64,000 bases of DNA from Ascarosepion bandense (GCA_037127315.1 JBBBDQ010001154.1:1935001-1999000); one strand, 5' to 3'. Shown: positions 54,881 through 63,918, counted from the stretch's first letter. The notes: generated by a model from the letters alone, not told the origin. Made by a program: numbers and translations.

Positions 54881-55055
54881 TGTTGAATAAAATCCACATA
54901 TTGGCTCGTCATACGACTTTTCTTTCTCTTCCTCTAATTTTTAACTTCTTTATTATAACTAATTTGTTCAGACTTTCTCTTTTATAACGAAATAATTTAA
55001 CTCGAATAATTCTATCCAATCAGTACTGAATAATTTGTATTATTTTTACCAAATA

Positions 55056-56096
55056 AACCTTAGTTTTTACACACTTGTTAAGAAATGAAATCAATGAAAA
55101 ATTTGTTTTTGATATAGGTTTTTCGTTTGATTTACATGTGACTTCATAGATTTTTGTTACCAGTGTCTTGTAACATCTTTACATCCACATTATTAATTTT
55201 CGCATACACAAATTTTCTTTGGGTTTATGTAATTATTTTTTCGTTTCAAAACTGTGTGCGAATCTTTTTTTTGTGAGATTTGTTGTTTTACAGTGTGATA
55301 TTTTATTAACTACTTTCCATACTTGTAGCATTTTAATTTTTTAAAAAGACAAACTGAAACATCTGAAACATAGATTAATTTTTCTTTTTCTGCTTATTTC
55401 TTTGGCATGTATGTATGTGCATTCTGTTTCCGCAATTTCTTCCGTATCGTGTCTGAGATTTAGATTTCTCTGATATTCGCCTAATATTTCTTTTAGTGTT
55501 TGATTTAATTTGAATTTTTCACCCACCAGCGTATGTGACAAAATCTTTGTCTTCTTTTAAGTCAGATTCATATACTTCCAACGAGTACAGAATAACGAAC
55601 TTTTTGTCTAAAAATTTTAATCAGAATGTTTAACGTTTCTGTAAAGCAAATTTCTCCTGTTTTTCTTGTTAGTACAAGTATTACAGTATTTTTTATGTTA
55701 TACTGGAACCAACTTTCTCAACATAAGTTTTGTTTTTTATCGTCTTTCAGTGACTGAATTATTTTTTGTAATTTTCTCGCATCTTCTAAAATAAGTAGAA
55801 AAAGTAATTCAGTTATGACATTTGCAACCGCGTCGAGATTGAAAGAAATTGGAGAATTTTTCCGAATTATTTGAATTAACTTTGTGGTTTTTTGTGGAGA
55901 TTAAACAATTATTGTCGTTGTTGTTACTGTTGCTATTTTTATAGTTTTACCACTTTGACTAATATATTCAATATTTAAGATTTTTTTTTCATTACGCACA
56001 GCAAAGAAACAAAATTACATCAACGTAGATCTAATTTCTCGTCGTCACAGCAAAAAAGGAATTTCTTTCTTGTTTCGTATAATTTTCGTTGTGTTG
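55056..56096. other. No assignable gene; weak minus-strand coding look
   Basis: The minus-strand frame at 55341-55541 (66 codons, many Lys/Arg/Glu, RHDTEEIAETECTYIHAKEI) looks more protein-like than its surroundings, but I recognise no family and find no repeat of it in the window. The rest is T-rich. Confidence 0.4.
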
Positions 56097-56187
56097 TGCG
56101 TTGTGGTGGAGTGGATATCGGCTCGGAACGACAAATAGGGGAGCTGAGTTCGAATTCCATTTGAATTTCTTGCATTCACTTATTCAG
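56097..56187 (+). mobile_element. tRNA-derived SINE (family S1), head fragment
   Basis: Head GTGGAGTGGATATCGGCTCG and B box GAGTTCGAATTCC, then cut after TTGCATTCACTTATTCAGTC, where the inverted R1 copy begins. Confidence 0.85.
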
Positions 56188-56519
56188 TCAGTCGATAATC
56201 GAAAAAATTGGGTTATAGAAGGAGTGGTCCGATTTTAATCAAATTTGATACACTCATAGACAAAGACATAAGAAACGATATTCAGAAGTTTCAAGGTTGC
56301 AGTTCTTACAATAGTGCAGAAAATTTGATATTGATGCCAGGCAATCAAAATTTGACTTACATACATTCATTTTTCTTTCAGTCTACGGTTTCGCTTTAAC
56401 TGGAAACAACTATTGCTTTTTAGTCTTTCGTGCCAACGTCCAAAGACTCTGAGCTCCAGGACCACGGATTAGTTTTAAAGCTTTCATTACACCCGAGCAA
56501 CGCCGGGCTATACTGCTAG
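56187..56519 (-). repeat. Interspersed repeat family R1, copy 4 (internally deleted)
   Basis: Minus strand begins TGCTAGCAGTATAGCCCGG at 56519-56501 and runs through the family body; about 300 bp around the internal TA tract is deleted, and it stops at the ATCGATTTTCG-like segment. The plus-strand ORF at 56208-56399 is antisense to this repeat and not real. Confidence 0.9.
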
Positions 56520-56539
56520 CATATTTATATATTAAGTAA

Positions 56540-56706
56540 TTCATCGAGCTTTTTTATTCGACCTCAATAGAATGCAGAAAGCACTGGACGGCCGTTTCGT
56601 CCTATATGTGGGACTCTTCAGCAGTCCGCATCCACTACCAGGAATCGAACCCAGACAGTTTTGGTTATTAAGCTGATTTCATACAAACTGTACCACGGGC
56701 CCTGGT
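56540..56706 (-). mobile_element. HHR-SINE family H2 (tRNA head plus complete hammerhead)
   Basis: Minus strand: TGGTACAGTTTG (56684-56695) as A box, then 32 nt, then GGTTCGATTCC (56641-56651), an exact B box. Fifteen nucleotides later the hammerhead begins (56583-56625). The 3' part is CTTTCTGCATTCTATTGAGG. The head differs from families S1 and H1, so this is a third tRNA-derived family. Boundaries approximate. Confidence 0.8.
56583..56625 (-). ncRNA. Hammerhead ribozyme, complete consensus (family H2)
   Basis: Minus strand, 43 nt. Stem I ACUG (56622-56625) with CAGU (56583-56586); core CUGAAGA (56615-56621), fits CUGANGA; stem II GUCC, loop, GGAC; GAA at 56596-56598; stem III ACGGCCGU, self-complementary; cleavage after GUC. 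Every core base and helix is present. It has the minimal form with a tiny stem III typical of PLE and retroelement HHRs, which often need a dimer to cleave well. Confidence 0.85.
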
Positions 56707-56774
56707 GAAGAAGAGGTAATGACTGAAACTCAGCTTAATAATTACTTAATTATTCAAATCTTCCTACTACTTCA

Positions 56775-56778
<4 letters not shown>

Positions 56779-56837
<59 letters not shown>

Positions 56838-56838
56838 C
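56779..56838. repeat. (TA)n/(TG)n microsatellite
   Basis: About 43 bp TA then about 17 bp TG, next to the end of family Z copy 2. Confidence 0.95.
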
Positions 56839-57262
56839 TGTGTATAGTGTATCGAGGCAGCAAATAATATTCTAAACATATACTGTTAAATAGAAGAGAC
56901 AATGAATGTCTATTATGTTTAATCATGAGCCGTTCTAAACATCGTATTTTGGCTTTAATTTCAGTTGAAAATGAAGACAAAAATTCTTCAACATTTGGAC
57001 ATTTTTTTATTAAGTTGGTTCTAAGTTTTCGGCTCACATGTGACATCTGCAGAGAGGTTATAAGGGCGGTAACTCAAAAACACCCACCATAAGCGACGAT
57101 TTTATCTTGTGTTGACATAAAACTCCGCTAGGCAACGGCAATAGTTACCAAAAATAAGAAACGCAGTTCGCAAATTTGTAATGCGGTTCTATGACGTCAC
57201 ATCGCCTGATAGCGCGAAATGACAACAGAACCATGTATTCAAATGCAATGTAATGTGTTACG
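56839..57262 (-). repeat. Interspersed repeat family Z, copy 2
   Basis: Reverse complement of the family at 47560-47933, with GTGACGTCATAGAACCGCAT near its start and TTTAGAACGGCTCATGATTA internally. The 98-codon ORF on the minus strand is not conserved in copy 1. Confidence 0.8.
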
Positions 57263-57312
57263 ACCGGATTTTAACGTGATTTTATTAAGTGTGGGTTGTT
57301 TGGATTTAATGT

Positions 57313-57378
57313 AGACTCAAGTGGAATGACTATATAGAATCCATAGCTAAATCCGTTGCTAAGAAAGTCGGTTCTCTT
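57313..57378 (+). mobile_element. LINE C fragment
   Basis: About 65 bp matching 51833-51900 (CTCAAGTGGAATGACTATAT, GAAAGTCGGTTCTCT). Codes for KWNDYIESIAKS of the RT connection region. Confidence 0.85.
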
Positions 57379-57529
57379 CATACTGTGAATAGCTTGTTAC
57401 AAAAGCTACCTTTCCCTTACCGTGTGTGCAGTAGTAAAATGTCTGGCTGATGTAAAATCAATCAGATTACGATATCGGCTTGAGGAGCTGTAATACAGCA
57501 AAACGGCTTATCAACAGATGATTATATGC

Positions 57530-58000
57530 ATAAGATCTTATCTTCTAGATCCTCAGATCTAAGAGAGAAGTCGGGTGCGGATACTCCAGAAGTATCAAGT
57601 GTGGAGCTAGAGAATCTGCGAGCAAAGCCCTCGGCCTTGTTCTTTGTGGCTGTGAGAACCTCAAATTTATTAAGGGAGGGATGGAGAATTTTCTGTTGTT
57701 CAGCATGCGTTTGGAGAGCCGACAGTAGTCTTTCGAGCAAACAAAGTTTATCGTCATTCAAGATCCTCATACACTCATTACATGCAGAGGCAAATAGGTG
57801 CCTATTATGGTCAGACGTGTGGCTCCGATATATCCGGAAGAAATGGTTCCTGTGGGCAATGAAGGCCGAACAGGCAGGAGAGAACCATGGGGATGAATGA
57901 GGTTTAGGACTGAACTTCCTGGCCGGTATAAAAGTATCGATGCCAGGAGAAGACCTCAGAGGCGCAGTTCTTAACAGGGAGTCTACCTTACTATACAATA
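57530..58000 (-). pseudogene. LINE C linker fragment
   Basis: Minus-strand frame from 57998: GIDTFIPARKF, PHSSPWFSPACSAFIAHRNH, NKFEVLTATKNKAEGFARRF and SSTLDTSGVSAPDF match the endonuclease-RT linker of LINE C (50450-50840). Both ends are missing. Confidence 0.85.
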
Positions 58001-58480
58001 ATCGTTTACTTCTAATTCTAACCTAAACATTCCAGCCCCTTTACTAATCTATGGTCTCACTATGTATCTTATCCAGACAAAATTACATAGTGACATGCCT
58101 TAAGAGAATTGAGAGGGGTAGGAAGTTATAAGATTTTAAAGAATGGTGTGGGTGCAACTCATAGACAGTAATGTTTCAATGTTTTGCCACTGGAAGCCAG
58201 ACATGTCAAAAATATTAAAGCGGAAAACAGAGAAACAGATAAAGGAGAATAAATAAATAAATAAAAATAAAGAAGGAAACAAAAGAAGTGAGAAGAGACA
58301 AGAGAGAAAAGAAAGAAAAGGGAAAGACTAGCAAAGAAAAATCAAAACGCTGGAAAAGATAAACTAAACTGAAATAAAGTAAATAAAATCAAAACCAACA
58401 TAAAAAATAAAAATAATGTAAAAATACAAAAAAAAAAAAATCAAAATTGAATTAAAATATAAATTCTTAAAGGAACTTCT
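58001..58480. other. No recognisable gene; A-rich
   Basis: Purine-rich and A-rich from about 58215 to 58450; (AAT)n near 58498-58520 follows. Nothing coding. Confidence 0.6.
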
Positions 58481-59600
58481 TCATGAGTGCAAATAAAATA
58501 ATAATAATAATAATAATAAAAATGCCATTTCGATAAGCTAAATTTTTAAGTTATAAAAATCAAATAGTGAAAATATTGAGATAAAATTGAGATAATTTCC
58601 GATATATTTAAGGTATGGAAGGGTCTATTGTAGTAAAAATTTGTGATTTCATTACGTTCATTCAATAAGTCAGTTTTGGGGAATTTTATTATATGATTTT
58701 TTTGTAAGCAAAGGAAATATAATTCATGTAACGATTTACTTATTCTAGTTTTATTTAATGTTTTCCATTTAACTGTAGGGATTTTATTTGCATTTTTATT
58801 TGCCAGTAGTAGGGAATTACTTGTTGCCTTTATTTTAAGGGAAAACATCAGTAATACAAATAATGTTAATATGTCTACAGAGAATAATCTTCGTTAATCT
58901 GAGTCAACGTATCTGAGTAGATATTTATTTCTATGTTTGCAATTTATTTTTTTGTTTAATAAATAAGGATTATTTAAGTGTTTTAAGTTAATAAATTTTT
59001 CTAAAAGGCATAAATTACTGCTATTTCCTATTCTGTCATAAGATAACTATATAATAAATCGTTTTTTTTTTGTTGCTTTTTAGTTACCATAAATATTTTG
59101 AGAGAGCAGTCATTTTTCTGCATTTACTATTGTTTAAAGTCATTTTATGTTTCTAGTAACAATATTTCCATTAGTTTTCAGTTGAGCCAAAATAACATTT
59201 AACATTATCATCAGAATTGATGCTACCTCAGTAAATTATACATTCGGTCATGCAGTGGCCATTTAGTGGGTAGGTCTTATTTTTTCGGCAGTTACAATCA
59301 TTTTTAGCAGATTTACTATTATTTTTCAGGTTGGAAATGTGCTTATTTAATATCGTATTACTTTGTTGTGATATATAATTATCAATGGTTTTAACACAAC
59401 TTTAACTAACCTTAACATTACTTTTGTTGAAAATCATATTTAATGTAGGAGAATAATTCAAATGCTTGTGAATTTAATTTAGAAAAATTCTTCGGATGTT
59501 TGTTTGGAGATTATGACTAAGTGGGTTAAACCATATGACGGCTTAATTTTACATTCATTGTTTTATCCGAGTATTTTAAACTTACACTGTCTTTACTTAT
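58480..59600 (-). pseudogene. GIY-YIG PLE fragment, C-terminal half
   Basis: Minus strand, many breaks. Recognisable pieces: WFNPLSHN then a stretch ending NKSNVKVS (RT thumb), NDCNCRKNKTYPLNGHCMTE (Cys cluster before the endonuclease, about 59225-59300), IIY then GSINSDD (GIY-YIG region), and TVKWKTLNKTRISKSLHELY with FLCLQKN (C-terminal tail, 58640-58770). The order matches PLE1 (CNCRNPNQCPMANKC, VKWKILKKARTAKSIKEP, CFLCLQE), so the same lineage inserted more than once. Confidence 0.75.
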
Positions 59601-59623
59601 TTCTAAGGCCTTTATATATTTAA

Positions 59624-59628
<5 letters not shown>

Positions 59629-59669
<41 letters not shown>
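59629..59669. repeat. (TA)n microsatellite
   Basis: About 40 bp of TA at the 3' (A-tail) side of the minus-strand LINE C copy. Confidence 0.95.
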
Positions 59670-59673
<4 letters not shown>

Positions 59674-59689
59674 TTTTATAAGCGTTTCA

Positions 59690-61027
59690 CCCCGAGCAAG
59701 GCATGTCACTGCCACTACTGTGCAGGGGGCTACGTAGAGAGGAGAAAGGCTGGTTAAATATAGGAAATAACAGAGGGTGGGTGATAGGCGGGTGAGGATA
59801 CCGAGAATGAGGGTTGGGTAGATGAGAGTGTTGTGAGAATAGTTGGGAGTTAGTGTGATAGGAGGTGTCTATTGACCCTACATTTAAACACCTGGAGATT
59901 GTAACTGTCGGGAAAGCAGACTTGTGGAAGGGAGTTCCACAGGCGGGAAGCGCGAGAAAAGAAGCTGTTGGAGTAGAATTTACGGTTACATCTTATTTGT
60001 TTAACTGTAAAAGGGTGGGACCTAGTTGCTAATCTAGTATCTCGTGTAAATTCGTGCTTGGGCGGCACCAGTGATCTAAGCTCATCGGAGCAGAAGCCAT
60101 GAAAGTACTTGTAGAAGAGGCACAGGGAAGCTACATCACGCCGGTGTGAGAGCGGCTGCAGCCGGTCTGCCAAGTTAGTATCAACCACGTTACAGATCCT
60201 CCTTTGTATTTTGTCAAGAAGCCCAAGGAGAGCAGCAGGGGCACCCGACCAGATATGGCAGCAATATTCAATACACGGGCGGATGGTAGATTTGTATATG
60301 TGCAGAATAGTTTCAGGTGGGAAAAATTTCCGGGCCCTGCACAGAGAGCCGACTTTCATAGCAGCAGATTTGGCAATGGATTCAATATAGTCATTCCATT
60401 TGAGGTCCGCCGAGAGTGTAAGGCCAAGGAGGCGTAGTATTTTACTCTCTGGGAGGCTAGCCTGTCCCATGCTAATGGGAGGTAGATGCGATAGTCTATG
60501 GTGGTTAGTTGATAACAGCTTTGTTTTAGAGGCATTGAAATTTACCAACCATTTCCTACCCCAGGTCACTACGGATTGGAAGTCCCTTTCCAGTGCGGCA
60601 GCGAGGTTCACTTTGTCGTCCAGACCTGGTTTCTGATCGATGCGGGAGTAGATTGTTGTGTCGTCGGCATACATGCCAACTTGGGATCTAATGGTGTCGG
60701 GGAGATCATTAATGTAGATCAGAAATAGCGTGGGACCTAGGATAGAACGTTGAGGGACGCCCGCGTTCGTCTGGTAGTTTTGGGAGGCATGCCCATTTAA
60801 TACCACCTTTAATGTGCGGTTAGAGAGGAAGGACTGGATGAGGTCAGACAGATGTCCAGTTATTCCATAGCTCCGCAGTTTGCACAAGAGGCCAGCATGC
60901 CAGACCCTGTCGAATGCTTTGGAGATATCCAAGGCAACGGTTCGGGCTTCACCATTCATGTCGAGTGCCTGGTATAGGTACTCGGTAATGGTCGTTAGCA
61001 TATCAGCAGTAGACCTGGTGAAGCGAA
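59690..61027 (-). mobile_element. LINE C copy, 5'-truncated
   Basis: Minus strand; 3' end with GCTCGGGGTGAAACGCTTAT near 59690-59710, 5' break at about 61027 inside the fingers/palm region (CCTGGTGAAGCG). 5' truncation is usual for LINEs. It contains the only long uninterrupted element frame in the window. Confidence 0.9.
59850..61001 (-). CDS. LINE C reverse transcriptase, partial but open (383 codons)
   Basis: Open from 61001 to 59850 with no stop or frameshift, although it is only the C-terminal part of the protein. Order: VALDISKAFDRVWHAGLL (motif A, residues 22-39), GVPQRSILGP (motif B, residues 82-91), MYADDTTIYSRID (catalytic box, residues 109-121), then WLVNFNASKTKLLS, LRLLGLTLSADLKWNDYIES and the thumb/connection with LDKIQRRICNVVD. 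Motif B reads QRS where the family has QGS (LINE C at 51.5 kb keeps HQGS); this Gly to Arg change likely impairs activity. The start codon is just the first Met after truncation. A recent insertion is likely because the frame is intact. Confidence 0.85.
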   Translation of the reverse strand: MLTTITEYLYQALDMNGEARTVALDISKAFDRVWHAGLLCKLRSYGITGHLSDLIQSFLSNRTLKVVLNGHASQNYQTNAGVPQRSILGPTLFLIYINDLPDTIRSQVGMYADDTTIYSRIDQKPGLDDKVNLAAALERDFQSVVTWGRKWLVNFNASKTKLLSTNHHRLSHLPPISMGQASLPESKILRLLGLTLSADLKWNDYIESIAKSAAMKVGSLCRARKFFPPETILHIYKSTIRPCIEYCCHIWSGAPAALLGLLDKIQRRICNVVDTNLADRLQPLSHRRDVASLCLFYKYFHGFCSDELRSLVPPKHEFTRDTRLATRSHPFTVKQIRCNRKFYSNSFFSRASRLWNSLPQVCFPDSYNLQVFKCRVNRHLLSH

Positions 61028-61070
61028 AGTTTAAAACTTGTGTATTTAGGCAGAAAATTTTCTTTTTTTA

Positions 61071-61598
61071 TGTCAGATTAAATAAATTGCAAACAATATG
61101 TTTGCTTATTTTTAATAAAATCAATTCATACTCATGGATAATCTTTCGCATATTACAATCAAAAGATGTCAGAAATGAGCTGTAACGTTTACAGATGTTA
61201 TTTTCATTTATTTCTTAAGGTACCCAAGTACTTTCAGCCTCTTTCTGAGGTCATCTTCAGGGGTGTGAGTTATGGTAACAAATGTAACCGGAAAACTGTG
61301 TTGCTAAAAACTACTGTACATTTTTTCCTGCTTCCAATATAACGGTTGACAAATTAGTACGTGAAAATTATAATGTCATGGTCATGCAAGTGTTAAAGCA
61401 TGAAAAAACATTTTAGAACAATACTACAGTATTCATAGCTGATTCTATTAATTGACGGCTTAAGTGTTTTAATGAATATTGCCTCAAGGATCAAATCAAT
61501 AGTATTGTACCTTTTATAATATATTGAAAGATTGTCCGTGAGTATGAACGGATTTTATTAAAAATAAGCAAGCATACTGTTTGCAATTAATTTAATCT

Positions 61599-61602
<4 letters not shown>
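61071..61602. mobile_element. Fold-back with ~75-bp inverted arms
   Basis: 61071-61147 and 61528-61602 are imperfect inverted repeats (GTCAGATTAAAT, TTTGCTTATTTTTAATAAAA, CATACTCATGGA). The spacer of about 380 bp holds, on the minus strand near 61213-61260, CTGAAGATGACCTC, AGAAAGAGGCTGAAAG, a hammerhead-like or PLE-terminal phrase too decayed to call. The layout parallels 54143-54578. Confidence 0.75.
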
Positions 61603-61662
<60 letters not shown>

Positions 61663-61833
61663 CATATATATATAGTCATTTAATTAACACTTTTGTTATA
61701 TTAATTCTGTAAATGCTCTATCTCTGTCTGTGATTTCGAGCACTTTATTGCAGAGCCTGCTTTCCTTAAAAACCTTTTTAGCAGTAAAACACTGAATGCC
61801 AGCAGTTTTGGCTTCAAACAGGCGTCCATTTAA

Positions 61834-61875
<42 letters not shown>

Positions 61876-61980
61876 TTGGTAAGATTAAATTAGATATAAT
61901 AATTTAAATACATAGTGTAAGCCGAATCAGATTTTCGTAATTTTTAATCACTTGTCAGGATTCTTGCCAAGATTGGTTGC

Positions 61981-62025
<45 letters not shown>
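61602..62025. repeat. Microsatellite cluster: (CA)n/(TA)n and two (TA)n tracts
   Basis: (CA)n at about 61602-61641 running into TA to 61672, (TA)n at about 61838-61874 and 61984-62025. The sequence between them is unassigned. Confidence 0.9.
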
Positions 62026-62028
<3 letters not shown>

Positions 62029-62279
62029 GGTATGTGTAAGTGCGTGCGAGCGTTTACGCGCGTGTGTGTAAGTGTGTACATAAAATTTAATTTATAAATG
62101 TACATTGACATACGCTAACTTTCATATTCAAATGTGTTATTTAAAACTCTCAACCTTACAAGTTCTCTACAATAATTTAAAGGAAAAAATTAAAATTTAC
62201 ATTTATAAAAGTCAATCTGGCGAGTTTTCTGCAATGTTTGCAAAGCCAAATAATCATGATTTTGGGATCAATACAATTA

Positions 62280-62325
<46 letters not shown>

Positions 62326-62328
<3 letters not shown>

Positions 62329-62560
62329 CTTCAGAAATGAATTGAGTTCTTTCGGTGACTGGCGTGTGTATACACTGCTTATATAGAACACGTTAAAATT
62401 TCTTTTCATTGATTCCATGCGCCTATGGCTTAGGGAGTAGCGACTCCGTCTAACACCAAATCGGTCGAGTTTCGATCCAGGCCAGAAGCAAGTGGATGTG
62501 TCTAGCCACACTGATGAGCAGTGAAACAGCGAAACAAGCTTGTAAGAGGATGACTAATAT
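62326..62560 (+). mobile_element. HHR-SINE family H1, copy 4, with upstream flank
   Basis: SINE proper from about 62417: A box-like TGGCTTAGGGAGTAG (62426-62440), B box GAGTTTCGATCC (62467-62478), then the HHR at 62506-62549 and the end GGATGACTAATATA. The upstream flank from 62326 is duplicated with copy 5. (TA)n precedes at 62283-62322. Confidence 0.8.
62506..62549 (+). ncRNA. Hammerhead motif of HHR-SINE copy 4
   Basis: Core CUGAUGA (62511-62517) and GAA intact; stem II GCAGU, loop GAA, ACAGC with one A-A mismatch; stem III ACAAGCUUGU perfect; cleavage triplet GUA. Stem I CCACA with AGAGG has two mismatches, so folding of this copy is doubtful. Confidence 0.6.
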
Positions 62561-62634
62561 ATTATGCTCTCCTTACGATTGAGCTCTCTAGAGAAGAAAA
62601 TTTTAAAAACAGTTTCTACTTCTGCAATATAAGC

Positions 62635-62793
62635 GTGACTTTTCAGAAATGAATTGAGTTCTTTCGGTGACTGACGTGTGTATACACTGCTTATATACAA
62701 CACGCTAACACGTTTCGATCCCGGCCAGAAGCAAGTGTCTAGGCACACTGATGAGGGTTGATACAGTGAAACAGGCTTGTATGTGGATGACTA
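62635..62793 (+). mobile_element. HHR-SINE family H1, copy 5 (tandem duplicate, head lost)
   Basis: Repeats the flank and SINE of 62326-62560 about 310 bp downstream: GACTTTTCAGAAATGAATTG, TACACTGCTTATATA, then a jump directly to GTTTCGATCC, so the A box is deleted. HHR core CUGAUGA at 62748-62754 with stem I CACA/UGUG good, but stem II (GGGUU with ACAGU) broken. Ends GGATGACTAATATA into (TA)n at about 62792-62812. Confidence 0.8.
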
Positions 62794-62879
62794 ATATATA
62801 TATATATATATATGCCTATAATTAATAACAGAAGCCATTGGTTTATTCTAATGGATTTCCGTACTAAATATTTCTTGTT

Positions 62880-63110
62880 TTCACTCGCTTGGTCATGTGT
62901 GACGTCATGAGCTGTGGCGCGATATTCGCTTCCAGCATCTTAAATGCACCACTTTGTTGTTGTTTGGAAATCTTCCATGGAAACAAAAACAGTTTATCAT
63001 TATGGTTTGTCCGTGTTTATAATATATAATGTAATTTGACATCTTTGAAAATGGCTTATGTTAGCGGAAAGCTTAGACTGGATTATTAAGAAAATTATGT
63101 ATAAATATTG
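62880..63110 (+). repeat. Interspersed repeat family Z, diverged copy 3
   Basis: Contains GTGACGTCATGAGC, GACATCTTTGAAAATGGCTT and TTAGCGGAAAGCTTAGA, in the same order as the other Z copies. Followed by a segment related to 18228-18300. Confidence 0.55.
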
Positions 63111-63221
63111 TAATTTTCTTTCTTCATTTAATGATAATTCTATTAAGCTTATCAGAGAATATGAAAAAAATTACTTAAAATAAATAGATAAAACTTGTCT
63201 ATATTATTTAATGAAACATTC

Positions 63222-63258
<37 letters not shown>

Positions 63259-63261
<3 letters not shown>

Positions 63262-63881
63262 GGTGTGTAAAAATACCATTACAAACTTTGGGATGGGTTT
63301 TTCACACCAAAATATTTCCGCAAATCTTTGGTTTTTGAGTTATAAGTTCAAAGTTGACGGTAGACGCTGTTAAATGGATAATTCAAGATAAGTTTTTGTT
63401 TGGAATTGATACAGAAGCTTCTCTTGACGTACCCTACATGCGGTCCTATGAGATGTACACGGATACTGTCTCAGCAACGCAACGATAAACGGGAGCAAAG
63501 ACTGAATGCGACGGCTGCCTTCTGTCTGGAAACGAAATCTGATACAGCCGTGCAGCCTCGCGTCCATTGCCATTTGTGTGGCCATATGTAAAAATATATC
63601 TACCTGCACACGGTATGAATATCCTGTCATTGTTAGACGAAACACTTCCCAGTTAACTCACTACTATAGACTTTAAACGCTAAAGACAGACTAGCCACAA
63701 CCGTACACAAATGGCAAATGTAATCTAGTCCAAATGGCAACACAACGCCATATACCTAAACTTTCTATAACCTTAATAACTCAACAACGAAGGATTTTCG
63801 GACATATTTTTATATGGACTTTTGTCCTTGATTTAGTGTTAGTAACCCACCCCCAGATTACGCAAAAGTATTTTTGATACA
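63259..63881. mobile_element. Terminal-inverted-repeat element, non-coding
   Basis: Starts CAGGGTGTGTAAAAATACC after (TA)n (63226-63258). The outer ~100 bp at each end can be aligned as imperfect inverted repeats: GGGATGGGTTTTTCACACC against GGGGGTGGGTTACTAACAC and TTTTGAGTTATAAG against GTTGAGTTATTAAGG. The internal 60-90 codon frames on both strands overlap and are unsupported. DNA-transposon-like; superfamily unknown. Confidence 0.55.
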
Positions 63882-63918
63882 ATCATTTATATATTAGTTC
63901 TCTAGTGTCCCTTATATA

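Larger units (their letters stand above)
53416..55055. repeat. ~70-bp direct repeats flanking a ~1.5 kb segment
   Basis: 53416-53486 and 54987-55055 are near-identical (TTTAACTCGAATAATTCT, CCAATCAGTACTGAATAA, TTTTTACCAAATAAACCT). Between them lie a GC-richer piece with a short palindrome (CCGAATA, TGATCAG, TATTCGG near 53607-53630), (TA)n at 53814-53853, a fold-back at 54143-54578 and a TA-rich block to about 54880. It looks like an insertion with a long target duplication, or a tandem duplication. Confidence 0.75.

Noticed and set aside
55341..55541. Exon of a host gene on the minus strand
   Set aside because: Composition is suggestive, but there are no supported splice sites, neighbouring exons or family match.
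57440..57528. Further hammerhead copy (GCTGTAATACAGC hairpin, GATGATTATATG end)
   Set aside because: The hairpin and 3' phrase recall family H1, but the core (TTGAGGA, CAAAAC) and the cleavage region are too changed to support the call.
61205..61270. Hammerhead in the 61-kb fold-back (minus strand)
   Set aside because: CUGAAGA and GAA are present, but stem I does not form and stem III lacks its closing A-U pair.
692..62326. Frames rich in IYIYIY, CVCVCV, THTHTH or NSNDNS (for example 692-1060, 18104-18533, 19120-19519, 20236-20604, 24394-24960)
   Set aside because: They are translations of TA, CA or hexamer repeats and exist on both strands at once.
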